Source: Corynebacterium bovis DSM 20582 = CIP 54.80 (GTDB taxonomy: Bacteria; Actinomycetota; Actinomycetes; Mycobacteriales; Mycobacteriaceae). Taken from it: a DNA stretch of 64,000 nt. The translations under genes and the position numbers were made by a program. Below the pieces are notes generated by a model. It had not been told where the DNA came from. It ran no database searches and worked only from the letters and a program-made list of their open reading frames with translations. The DNA lies in assembly GCF_030408615.1 (NCBI RefSeq), contig NZ_CP047187.1:62001-126000 (forward strand), written 5' to 3'. This document shows positions 17,700 to 25,408 of the stretch, one piece after another; the stretch's first letter is position 1, and the number at the start of each line of letters is the position of its first letter.

Positions 17700-19376
17700 T
17701 CAGAGCCAGCGCGTCGCCGGTACGTCCCAGCGGTCGAGCTCGGCGGAGACGAGGGCGGTGAGGCGGTCCTCGTCGGGAATGAGCGACGTGTCCAACGCGG
17801 TGAAGCACAGTGAGAGCCTCGTGCCCGCGAGGGTCGCCCACGCGCTGATGCCCCCGGAGCGGAGCAGGTCCCCGTCCGCGGCGGGGCCGTCGCCGCCGTC
17901 CGCGGCCGCGTCGCCGTCCGTGTCCACGTCCGCGGCCCCGTCCGGGACGGACACCGAGCGGATGGCGGTCCGCCCCTGGTCAGGGCCCCCGAGCGACGCG
18001 AACAGCGGGTCCACCACCCCGAGGTTCGACGCGAGGCACAGCGGCGTCGACGCCGTGCCCGCGAGCCGCCGCACCACACCGTCCGGCAACGCCTGGGCGA
18101 TGCGCGTCATCGCGTCGACGGCGGAGAACTCGCCGGCGGTGATCCGGCGGAAGCCGGCCTTGCTCGCCGCGCGGATCGGGGTGAGGTCCGTGTACCGGTC
18201 GGGGGAGACGACGACGTGCGCCGTCGCCCCGGACGTCGCGTTCGCGCGGAGGTCGTGGTCGCCACGCAGGGACACCGGGAGGGACACGGGGACCGTCTCG
18301 CCGTCGGTGACGCGCCCCGACGCCGCGAGAACGCCCAGCGTGACGGCGGCGAAGAGGGTGTTCGTGGTGCCGCCGGCGGCGGCCGCGGCGGCGGCGAAGC
18401 GCGGGCCGTCGACCTCCACCGCGATGGTCGGGAGGAGGCCGGGGTGCGCGGCGGCCGGGGAGTCCGTCCGGGGGGTCGACGCGTCGGCGGCGGTGAGCGG
18501 GGCGGCCGGGGAGTCCGCGCTGTCGTCGGCTGCCGCAGCCGGCACGCTCGGCGACGCGGCGGTGTGGGGGGCCGCCTCGGCCGCGCTGTCATCGGCCGCG
18601 CTGTCGTCGCCCGTCCCCCCGCGACCCGCCCGGAGGCTCGACCGCACCAGCCGCACCGCGGACACCGCCGCGTCGCCGACCAGCGACGCCGCGTCCCGCA
18701 GCGACGCGGCCACCGTCGGCCCCGGCCCCGCCGGGAGCGCGGCCTCCGCCTCCCGCCCGGTCAGCGCCTCGACGACCGCGGTGACCGCCCCGAGCCCGTC
18801 CGCGATGACGTGGCTGAAACTCAGGCTGACGAGGCGGCCCCCGTCGGCGGTCGGGGCGGTGGTCAGCGCCCACGCGGGCCCGGCGACGCTGTCGAGCCGC
18901 AGTCGCAGCTGGTCACGGATCCACCGGCCCTCCCCGCCGGCGGGGACGGTCGGTAGCCCGGTGCGCACGAGCCCGGCGCCGGCGTCGTACACCCACCGGT
19001 CGCGGGTCGGGCCGTGCGACCGCCGGACGAGCCGCGCGAGCCGGCCCCGACGCAACGCCGCCCCGAGCTCGGCGACGGCGGCGTCGTCCACCGGCCGTGC
19101 CCCGTGACGGGCCCGGCCGCCCGCACCCGTCGCGGACCCCGCACCCGCCGCGTGATCGTCGCCGGCCGGGTCGCCGGCCCTGTCGCCGGCCGCGTCCTCC
19201 TGCGGCGCGGGCAGCCGCCAGATGAGCTGGTTCGTCACCGGCACGCCGAGGACGCGCTCCATGACGACGAACAGCGCGTCGTCCGAGGTCAGCCGGGTGA
19301 TCCGCCCGTCGCGCGCCCCACCGGTCCCTGCCGGGGGTGCCGACGCTGTCGTGCCCGATGTCGTCTCGTCCGTCAC
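17700..19376 (-). CDS. Condensation/WS-DGAT-like acyltransferase, copy 3
   Basis: A 558-residue acyltransferase-superfamily protein with motif HVIADG (His189, Asp193, Gly194). The beginning (LTSDDALFVVMERVLG) and the late pattern SLPVSLRGDHDLRAN resemble wax-ester-synthase/DGAT-like and PapA-like acyltransferases more than NRPS condensation domains. I chose GTG 19376 because GGGAGG lies 4 bases before it; the longer frame to 19544 only reads the GTG-rich spacer repeat. Ala/Asp-rich low complexity (about residues 255-310) splits the two lobes. It lies downstream of copy 4 on the same strand, separated by a 168-base repeat-filled gap, so the two are probably one operon. The substrate is unknown. 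Confidence 0.62.
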   Translation of the reverse strand: MTDETTSGTTASAPPAGTGGARDGRITRLTSDDALFVVMERVLGVPVTNQLIWRLPAPQEDAAGDRAGDPAGDDHAAGAGSATGAGGRARHGARPVDDAAVAELGAALRRGRLARLVRRSHGPTRDRWVYDAGAGLVRTGLPTVPAGGEGRWIRDQLRLRLDSVAGPAWALTTAPTADGGRLVSLSFSHVIADGLGAVTAVVEALTGREAEAALPAGPGPTVAASLRDAASLVGDAAVSAVRLVRSSLRAGRGGTGDDSAADDSAAEAAPHTAASPSVPAAAADDSADSPAAPLTAADASTPRTDSPAAAHPGLLPTIAVEVDGPRFAAAAAAAGGTTNTLFAAVTLGVLAASGRVTDGETVPVSLPVSLRGDHDLRANATSGATAHVVVSPDRYTDLTPIRAASKAGFRRITAGEFSAVDAMTRIAQALPDGVVRRLAGTASTPLCLASNLGVVDPLFASLGGPDQGRTAIRSVSVPDGAADVDTDGDAAADGGDGPAADGDLLRSGGISAWATLAGTRLSLCFTALDTSLIPDEDRLTALVSAELDRWDVPATRWL

Positions 19377-19428
19377 GGTGGACCTCCCGGTCTCGTCCTG
19401 GAGACAGCGGTGGTGCGCTGCCGTGGAT

Positions 19429-19492
19429 GGTGCGGTGGTGCGGTGGTGCAGTGATGCTGTGGTGCAGTGGTGCGGTGGTGCGGTGGTGCGGG
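19429..19492. repeat. GCGGTGGT simple-repeat tract between two - strand genes
   Basis: A 64-base run of degenerate GCGGTGGT/GCAGTGGT units. It is not preceded by a start or ribosome site in any useful frame, so I treat it as non-coding. Confidence 0.7.
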
Positions 19493-19544
19493 GCTGTGCC
19501 GCCCGCGTCCCGCGCGGACTGTGCCGCGCGGACGCCCGCCGCAC

Positions 19545-21230
19545 TCAGCCCAGCGGGGACAGCACCCGGGCGATCGCGTGGTCGCCGGTCGCCACCACAT
19601 CCTCCACGACGGAGGTGAACGCCGCGAGGAACCGCTCCACGGACTCCGCCGCGACGGCGGTGTCCGGGTACCGCATGGAGACGTTGAGTCCGCCGAGACC
19701 CCGGTTGATCCACAGGTAGACGTCGTCGTCACTGTGGATCGAGCTCCGCAGCGCCCGCTCGTGCGGGGTCCACGCCGTGGCCCCGGGGATGTGCCGGGTG
19801 TCGACGTAGGAGACGACGAACCGCGGCGGCTCCGTCACGTCGAGGATCTGCGCGACCCGGGCGTACGGGTGGCCGACGAGGTCCCGGTTCGCCATGACCG
19901 ACGCCGTCGTCTGCGACAGGGCCTCCGGGAAGGACGTCGCGTCGCCCAGCGGGTCGGCGACCGGCATGAGGCCGACGAACCACCCGGCGGCGAGCGCGTA
20001 CTCCGGGCTCGTGCGCGTGTGCATCGGCATGATGTACCGCACCTCGGACCCGCCGGACAGGGAGGTCAGGGCGATCTTCAGCGCGGTGAGGAACCCGCCC
20101 ATCTGCGACGACCCCAGCTCCTTCGACCGGTCGGCGAACGCCTTCGCCGTCGCGTCGTCGAAGATCCACCGGGACAGGCTGCGCTGCCGGAGCTGACCGT
20201 GGCGGTCGAACTTCGCGTCGAGCGGGTCGATGACCGTGTCCCCGGCGGGGTCGGGGGCGACGCTGCCGTCCGCGCGGTGACCGCCGTCGGCGTCCGCGGG
20301 GTCCCCGTGCACGGGCAGGGGGAAGCGCGGCGGGGCGAGGACGGCGTCCGTCCCCGGCGCCCCGGAGAAGCCGTTGGTCTCGGCGAGGAACTCCCGCCAC
20401 CGGGCGACGGCGGGGTGGTCGGCGTCGAGCAGGTCGGCGGCGGCGCGCTCGATCGTGCTGAAGTCCACGTAGGAGCCGGTCGGGGGCAGCTCGGCCGCGG
20501 TGCCGTCGAGGACGGACCGGTAGAGCTCCGTGAGCTCGGCGATGGAGAAGATCTGCGTGTACGCGTCCATGATCGCGTGGTCCGCGCCGAAGACGACCGT
20601 GAACCAGCCGTCGCCGGGGGCGGCGACGTCGTCGGTCGCGAGGGCGTCCTCCGCGTTGGCCTCGCCGGCCGCGGCGTCCCAGCCGTGGGCGTACGGGTCG
20701 ATCGTCGCGACGGCGAGGTGCGGCCACCGGAGCACGGAGATCTCCCGGGAGAACAGCTTCCGGATCGCCTTCTGGATGTCGAGGTCCGGGGCGGGGGCGT
20801 CGGCGGCGTCCGGGCCGGTGGCGTCCGCGGTCGCCGGGGCGTCGGCGGCGGAGGGGTCCGTCGTCCCCACCCGTCCGAGATCGAGCGTCCGCACGTCGAC
20901 GGCGTCGGCCGGGAGGGTCTTCCGCTGCACCCCGGTGCCGTCGCTGCCGCGGACGGCGGTGGTCCGGTAGGCCTCGTGGCGGGCGTGCCACCGGCGGAGG
21001 GTCTCGGCGAAGGCGTCGTGGTCGAGGGGGCGGCGGATGCGGAACGCGGTGCCGATCCAGTCCTCGGGGGCGACCTGCTCCTCACCGGCCAGCGAGTCGA
21101 GGACGTGGGCCTCGTGGTTCGCCGACAGCGGCCGCGGGTCCTCCCGCCACTGCGAGGGGTCCGCCGCGCCGACCCATCCGGTGAGGATGCCGGGGTGCAG
21201 CCGGTAGTCCGAGAGCTCTGTGTATTCCAT
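19545..21230 (-). CDS. Condensation-fold acyltransferase (PapA-like), copy 4
   Basis: A 561-residue PapA/condensation-superfamily protein. The motif is HAIMDA (His218, Asp222), with Ala in place of the common Gly. The N-terminus has the family segment PLSANHEAHV and RWHARHEAYR. It has fewer repeats than its neighbours, and the C-terminal half (MHTRTSPEYALAAGWFVGLM) fits the channel/latch region of PapA proteins. The ATG at 21230 has a strong GAAGGAG site. It is first in a - strand operon with copy 3, reading out of the AT-rich region 21490-21725, which probably holds its promoter. I infer acyl transfer to a sugar or glycolipid; donor and acceptor are not visible. Confidence 0.65.
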   Translation of the reverse strand: MEYTELSDYRLHPGILTGWVGAADPSQWREDPRPLSANHEAHVLDSLAGEEQVAPEDWIGTAFRIRRPLDHDAFAETLRRWHARHEAYRTTAVRGSDGTGVQRKTLPADAVDVRTLDLGRVGTTDPSAADAPATADATGPDAADAPAPDLDIQKAIRKLFSREISVLRWPHLAVATIDPYAHGWDAAAGEANAEDALATDDVAAPGDGWFTVVFGADHAIMDAYTQIFSIAELTELYRSVLDGTAAELPPTGSYVDFSTIERAAADLLDADHPAVARWREFLAETNGFSGAPGTDAVLAPPRFPLPVHGDPADADGGHRADGSVAPDPAGDTVIDPLDAKFDRHGQLRQRSLSRWIFDDATAKAFADRSKELGSSQMGGFLTALKIALTSLSGGSEVRYIMPMHTRTSPEYALAAGWFVGLMPVADPLGDATSFPEALSQTTASVMANRDLVGHPYARVAQILDVTEPPRFVVSYVDTRHIPGATAWTPHERALRSSIHSDDDVYLWINRGLGGLNVSMRYPDTAVAAESVERFLAAFTSVVEDVVATGDHAIARVLSPLG

Positions 21231-21945
21231 GGGGCGTCTCCTTCTCGTCGTTCCGGGGCGGTTCCCGGACCCCGGGTCAGGTCCGGGGGTGTGCGGTGGG
21301 CGGTGGAGCTGCGACGCATCCCGCTGAGGGGGTGTTCCTCCGGGGGTGGTCGGTGTTCTGACGGGCGTGCGGTCGTGCCGCCGTGTGGGTTGTGGGTTCC
21401 TGTGGGGTTGCTGTGCGGGTCTGTCGTGCGTGGACCGTGTGCGGAGCTCCCGTCCGTGGGGGTGGCGGTGTGGAAACCGGTCATCCCGGACGTGGACATG
21501 GGTGGAAAATTATGTGAGGGATTTACTTATTCCCGGAGTTTCACGTAAAATTTTCACCAGGAGTCCGGCGGGCCGGTTGTGTCGTACGGAACGACAGTTT
21601 AGGGGCCGGGACCAGCGGTTTTAAGTCACCTTTGTATAGTGAAGGCGGTCAATATTTCGACGAAGGTCTATCGACTTATTGATCTTTAGTGTACGGGCGA
21701 AGATAGTTTTGGCCGGTGATTCTCAGGTACGTCGCGCGGGGCGGGTGCGGGCACCGGGCACGCGTCGTGCGAGGCAGATGCGGGTGCGGGGCACGCGCCG
21801 GGTGGCGGCGGGGTGCCGGCGGGGTGCCGTCCGGTGCCGTCGCCCGGGTCGCCGGGGGTGTCGTCCGTCGGGTGCCGACGCCCGGGTCCGCGGTGGTCTC
21901 CGCGAGTGCGCCCGGCACGCCCGGCCGGGGGATAGGCTCGGCGGC
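21231..21945. promoter_or_regulatory. Divergent AT-rich regulatory region with nested inverted repeats
   Basis: A 715-base gap without a credible gene, between the - strand acyltransferase operon and the + strand SDR gene. Bases about 21490-21725 are far more AT-rich than anything else in the window. They hold an imperfect inverted repeat with arms at 21502-21517 (GTGGAAAATTATGTGA) and 21541-21557 (TCACGTAAAATTTTCAC), a second with arms TCAATA (21649-21654) and TATTGA (21677-21682), and a -10-like TATAGT at 21635-21640. This looks like a divergent promoter with operator sites. Which regulator binds is unknown; the XRE gene at 8396 is one candidate. Confidence 0.55.
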
Positions 21946-22824
21946 ATGACGCACTCCACACCCGCCGGCGCGACGGGCCCCGGCAGTCCCGACAGCCCCG
22001 ACGCCGCCGGCGCCGGCGCCCCGACCGGCCGGACGGTCCTCATCTCCGGGTCCGGCCGGGGCATCGGCCGCCTCACCGCGCAGACCCTCCTCGACCGCGG
22101 ATGGACCGTCGGCGTGTACGACATCAGCGACGACGTCGACTGGGTCGACACCCTCCCCGCCGCGACCCGCCGCCGCGCGCACCGGGGCCACCTCGACGTC
22201 ACGGACCCGGAGTCCTGGACCGCCGCGCTCACCGGGTTCACCGCCGCGACCGGCGGCCGGCTCGACGCGCTCGTCAACAACGCCGGGATCCTCTACGGCG
22301 GCCCGTTCATCACCGAGGGCAGCCACGAACGGGACGCCGCGCTCGTCGACGTCAACGTCAAGGGCGTCCTCCACGGCGCCAGCGCCGCCTACCCGTACCT
22401 CCGTGCGACCCCGGACGCGCGCCTGGTCAACCTCGCCTCCGCGTCCGCGATCTACGGCACCCCGGACATGGCCGTGTACTCCGCGACGAAGTTCGCCGTC
22501 CGCGGCATCACCGAGGCGCTGAACCTGGAGTGGGAGGAGGACGGGATCCTCGTCACCGACGTCTGGCCGCTGTACGTCCGCACCGGGATGCTCGACGGCG
22601 TCCGCACGACCGGCACCGACCGCCTCGGCGTGCGCCTCACCCCGGAGACCGTCGGCCGCGCCGTCGCCGATGTCGTCGAGGCCCCGCGCCGGGTGCCCGC
22701 GGCGGTCCACCACCCGGTCGGTCTCCAGGCGAAACTGCTGTACGCGGCGTCGCACTTCTCCCCGGCGTGGCTGGGCCGGTACGTCAACGCGAAGCTCACG
22801 ACGTCCCGGCGCGTCCGGATCTGA
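21946..22824 (+). CDS. Short-chain dehydrogenase/reductase (SDR)
   Basis: A 292-residue classical SDR. The cofactor motif is SGSGRGIGR (about residues 31-39), then NNAG (about 112), the catalytic Ser in ASASAIYG and the pair YSATK (Tyr178, Lys182). It would oxidise or reduce an alcohol/carbonyl with NAD(P). The first 25 residues are a Gly/Ser/Pro-rich tail. ATG 21946 is 10 bases after a GGGGGATAGG stretch; longer in-frame starts run into the AT-rich promoter region. It is divergent from the acyltransferase operon. A role in tailoring the acyl chain or sugar is possible, but nothing in the sequence shows the substrate. Confidence 0.85.
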   Translation: MTHSTPAGATGPGSPDSPDAAGAGAPTGRTVLISGSGRGIGRLTAQTLLDRGWTVGVYDISDDVDWVDTLPAATRRRAHRGHLDVTDPESWTAALTGFTAATGGRLDALVNNAGILYGGPFITEGSHERDAALVDVNVKGVLHGASAAYPYLRATPDARLVNLASASAIYGTPDMAVYSATKFAVRGITEALNLEWEEDGILVTDVWPLYVRTGMLDGVRTTGTDRLGVRLTPETVGRAVADVVEAPRRVPAAVHHPVGLQAKLLYAASHFSPAWLGRYVNAKLTTSRRVRI

Positions 22825-22995
22825 CGGCCCGCCCGGGGCGGCCGGACGCTCCGGGGTCCCCCGGGTGGGGACGTGGCCGCGGGGTGGCCCGGGCCGGCGG
22901 CGGGGGCGGTCGCCTGTATTTTCGCGAACCTAACCACAGGGGTACGTCGTCGTTCTAGGGTGAGGGCAACCACGGCCTCTGGAAGGACTCCGACA
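22825..22995 (+). promoter_or_regulatory. Probable promoter region of the MBL-fold gene
   Basis: A short gap with a less GC-rich patch at 22917-22960 (TATTTTCGCGAACCTAACC, then TTCTAGGGTGAG) and a GGAAGG ribosome site at 22981. CCTAACC is half of a DtxR-type site, but the other half is poor, so I do not call a box. Confidence 0.35.
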
Positions 22996-24252
22996 ATGAC
23001 CGCCACACCCGCGAACACCACGGCCACCGGTGCGGAACCCGGCACGACCACCGCGACCGGCACAGCGACCGGCACAGCGACCGCTACCGCGCCCGCCACC
23101 ACGACCCCGTCCGGGCGACCGCTGCCCTACAGCCACACCCCGGGTCTCGCCGAGGCCCGGAACCTCGCCGACCACCCCACGTTCCGCCCCATCCCCGAGT
23201 TCGAGGGGGTGCACGAGATCTGGCCCCGGGGGGACCGGCTCAAGGCCGTGCGGGAGGGGGCACGACGCTACCGCGAGCGCTTCCTCACGCAGGGGAGGGT
23301 GCTCGGCGTGAAGTCGTTCGACATCGCCGCCGCCCCCTACCCGTCGCGCTTCGCCTTCCAGGGCTACTCGCTCAACATCAACCCGCTCATCAGCATCATC
23401 AACCGGATGCTCGTCATCCAGTACGAGGACTTCAACGGCGTCCCCCGGACGCTCGTGTGGGAGCCGACGGTCGCCGACGGGTCGAAGAAGTCCCCGTTCT
23501 ACAACAAGCTCGCGAAGTTCGGCGAGAAATTCGGCGGGGAGCGGCTGCTCGCGAGGTACTACAACGACCCGGAGGACATCCTGCCGTCGCTGGGGATGGA
23601 CAACTCGGACGTCGACTACGTGTCCTTCGACCACCTCCACGTCCAGGACAGCCGCATGATCATGGGCTCGACGGATGACCCCGAGCCCGGGGAGGCGCCC
23701 TTCGAGCCGCTGTTCCCCCGCGCCCGGATGATCGTCCACGAGGCGGAGCTCGGCACGTTCGAGTCCCTCCACCCCATGCAGACGGCCTGGTACGTCGAGG
23801 AGGGGATGAACGGCGTCGACCGGGACGTGCTGAGCACGTTCAGCGGTGACGTCGAGATCGGGGTGGGCATTTCCCTCCTGTGGACCCCCGGCCACACCGA
23901 CGGCAACCACTCGCTGTGCATCAACACCCCGGACGGCATCTGGATCTCCTCCGAGAACGGCATGGCCGCGGACTCGTGGCAGCCGGAGCTGTCCCGGATC
24001 CCGGGGCTCAGCGCGCAGGCGAAGTTCTACGAGCGGGAGGTCGTGCTCAACGGCAACACCCTCGAGGACTCGCTGGACCAGTACGACTCCATGATCAAGG
24101 AGAAGGAGATGGCCAGCAACGCCCGGAAGGACGCGCGGTGGAAGCAGATCCTCCCGTCGTCCGAGTGCGCGCCGTGGAAGCGGCAGTGGCCGCTCATCCC
24201 GGGGATCACGCACGGCGGCATCGACTACGGGGAGCTGCGCCGGCGGCGGTAG
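22996..24252 (+). CDS. Metallo-beta-lactamase-fold hydrolase with altered metal motif
   Basis: A 418-residue soluble protein. A Thr/Ala-rich tail (about 35 residues) precedes a domain in which I recognise metallo-beta-lactamase-fold landmarks: HLHVQD (His213, His215, Asp218) at the usual HxHxDH place and WTPGHTDGNHS (His300) at the third metal ligand. The first motif is HxHxxD, with Asp shifted by one residue and the second His of DH missing, so metal binding may differ or one site may be lost. The body has lower GC-bias amino acid content (more Lys, Asn, Ile) than its neighbours and no tandem repeats after the tail. ATG 22996 has GGAAGG upstream. Its substrate is unknown, and membership in the glycolipid or siderophore set is unresolved. 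Confidence 0.6.
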   Translation: MTATPANTTATGAEPGTTTATGTATGTATATAPATTTPSGRPLPYSHTPGLAEARNLADHPTFRPIPEFEGVHEIWPRGDRLKAVREGARRYRERFLTQGRVLGVKSFDIAAAPYPSRFAFQGYSLNINPLISIINRMLVIQYEDFNGVPRTLVWEPTVADGSKKSPFYNKLAKFGEKFGGERLLARYYNDPEDILPSLGMDNSDVDYVSFDHLHVQDSRMIMGSTDDPEPGEAPFEPLFPRARMIVHEAELGTFESLHPMQTAWYVEEGMNGVDRDVLSTFSGDVEIGVGISLLWTPGHTDGNHSLCINTPDGIWISSENGMAADSWQPELSRIPGLSAQAKFYEREVVLNGNTLEDSLDQYDSMIKEKEMASNARKDARWKQILPSSECAPWKRQWPLIPGITHGGIDYGELRRRR

Positions 24253-24412
24253 GCCCGGGGCGGGGGCGCGGGGCGGGGGCCGCGCGGTGGGTGCGGCTCC
24301 CGGCCCCGGGGGTGCGGCCCGGCGGGGGCCGCGGCGGCGCGGGCGACCCGACGCCACCCGCCCGGCACCGCTCTAATGCAGACGTGCCAAAACTGTCTTA
24401 CGCTGGGCGGGC
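24253..24412 (+). other. Spacer before sbnA
   Basis: 160 bases, first GC-rich with GGGGGC runs, then a moderate-GC patch at 24370-24400 (CTCTAATGCAGACG and AAAACTGTCTTACG) that probably holds a promoter. No iron box was recognised. Confidence 0.35.
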
Positions 24413-25408
24413 ATGAGCGCCGCACCACCGCCACCGGCCCCGGGCATCGGGGCGACGACCGGGAACACCCCGCTCGTCAGGTTCCCCACCTTCTGCCCGC
24501 GCGCCGGGGTGAGGGCCTGGGCGAAACTGGAGGGGTTCAACCCGGGCGGCAGCGCGAAGGACCGGACCGCGGCGGCGCTCCTCGAGGACGCCACCGCCGC
24601 CGGCCGCGTCCGCCCGGGCGGCAGCGTCGTCGAGTCGAGCTCCGGCAACCTCGGCGCGGCGCTGGCCCGCGAGTGCCTGCTCCGCGACATCGACTTCCAC
24701 TGCGTCGTCGACCCCCGGGCGAACCGCCAGACCGTCGCCGTCATGGAGGCGCTCGGGGCCACGGTCCACCGCGTCACCTCCCCGGACCCGGAGACCGGTG
24801 ACTGGCTCGTGGCGCGGCGTCGTCGCGTCGCCGACCTCCTCCGCACCCTCCCCGGGTCCGTGAACCTCGACCAGTACTCCAACCGGGCGGCCTTCCGCGC
24901 CCACGCGGAGGGCACGATGCGCGAGGTCACCGAGCAGCTCGGCCACGCCCCGGACCACCTCTTCGTCGCCGTGAGCACAACCGGCACGCTCGGCGGGTGC
25001 CTCCGCCACCTCCGCTCCATCGGCGCGCACACACGTGTCACAGCTGTGGACGCGGAGGGGTCCGTGCTCTACGGGGGTCAGCGCGGTGACCGGGCTCTTC
25101 CCGGGTTCGGCGCGGGTGTCGTCCCGGATCTCGCCGGGGACACCGATCCTGACACAGTTGTGCGAGTGGGGGCGGCGCGGTCGATCGCCGGCGCGCGGCG
25201 CGTCGCCCGGACGGAGGGCTACCTCCCCGGGGCGTCGGGGGGTGCGGTCGCCGCCGCGTTCCTCGGGGCGGTCGACGGGTTCGGGGAGGGGGACGACGCC
25301 GTGCTCATCCTCCACGACCAGGGCAACGCCTACCTGGACACCGTGTACGACGACGACTGGGTGCGCGCCACCGTCTGCGACCCCGACGAGCTGGAGGACC
25401 TGCTGTGA
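24413..25408 (+). CDS. sbnA: SbnA-family PLP synthase (2,3-diaminopropionate pathway)
   Basis: A 331-residue fold-type II PLP enzyme related to cysteine synthase. The PLP lysine lies in GGSAKDR (Lys49), the phosphate loop is STTGTLGG, and substrate loop SSSGNLGA follows. Segments such as CVVDPRANRQT, VDAEGSVLYGG and LPGFGAGVVPDL match staphyloferrin B SbnA rather than ordinary CysK. SbnA joins O-phospho-L-serine and L-glutamate to N-(1-amino-1-carboxy-2-ethyl)-glutamate, which SbnB then splits oxidatively to L-2,3-diaminopropionate. No SbnB homologue is seen here. The stop overlaps the next gene as GTGA, so the two are translationally coupled. The link to the NRPS siderophore is inferred from position. 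Confidence in the family is high, in the exact product moderate. Confidence 0.82.
   Translation: MSAAPPPPAPGIGATTGNTPLVRFPTFCPRAGVRAWAKLEGFNPGGSAKDRTAAALLEDATAAGRVRPGGSVVESSSGNLGAALARECLLRDIDFHCVVDPRANRQTVAVMEALGATVHRVTSPDPETGDWLVARRRRVADLLRTLPGSVNLDQYSNRAAFRAHAEGTMREVTEQLGHAPDHLFVAVSTTGTLGGCLRHLRSIGAHTRVTAVDAEGSVLYGGQRGDRALPGFGAGVVPDLAGDTDPDTVVRVGAARSIAGARRVARTEGYLPGASGGAVAAAFLGAVDGFGEGDDAVLILHDQGNAYLDTVYDDDWVRATVCDPDELEDLL

Noticed and set aside
19377..19544. Longer N-terminus for acyltransferase 3
   Set aside because: It would translate the GTG-rich simple repeat; GTG 19376 has a good ribosome site and the family start follows.
12921..21230. Fragments of a broken NRPS
   Set aside because: Each condensation-fold gene has its own start, ribosome site and full length, and they lie on both strands with no A or PCP remnants.
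22925..22943. DtxR box before the MBL-fold gene
   Set aside because: Only one half (CCTAACC) matches; about 12 of 19 positions agree, too few in my judgement.
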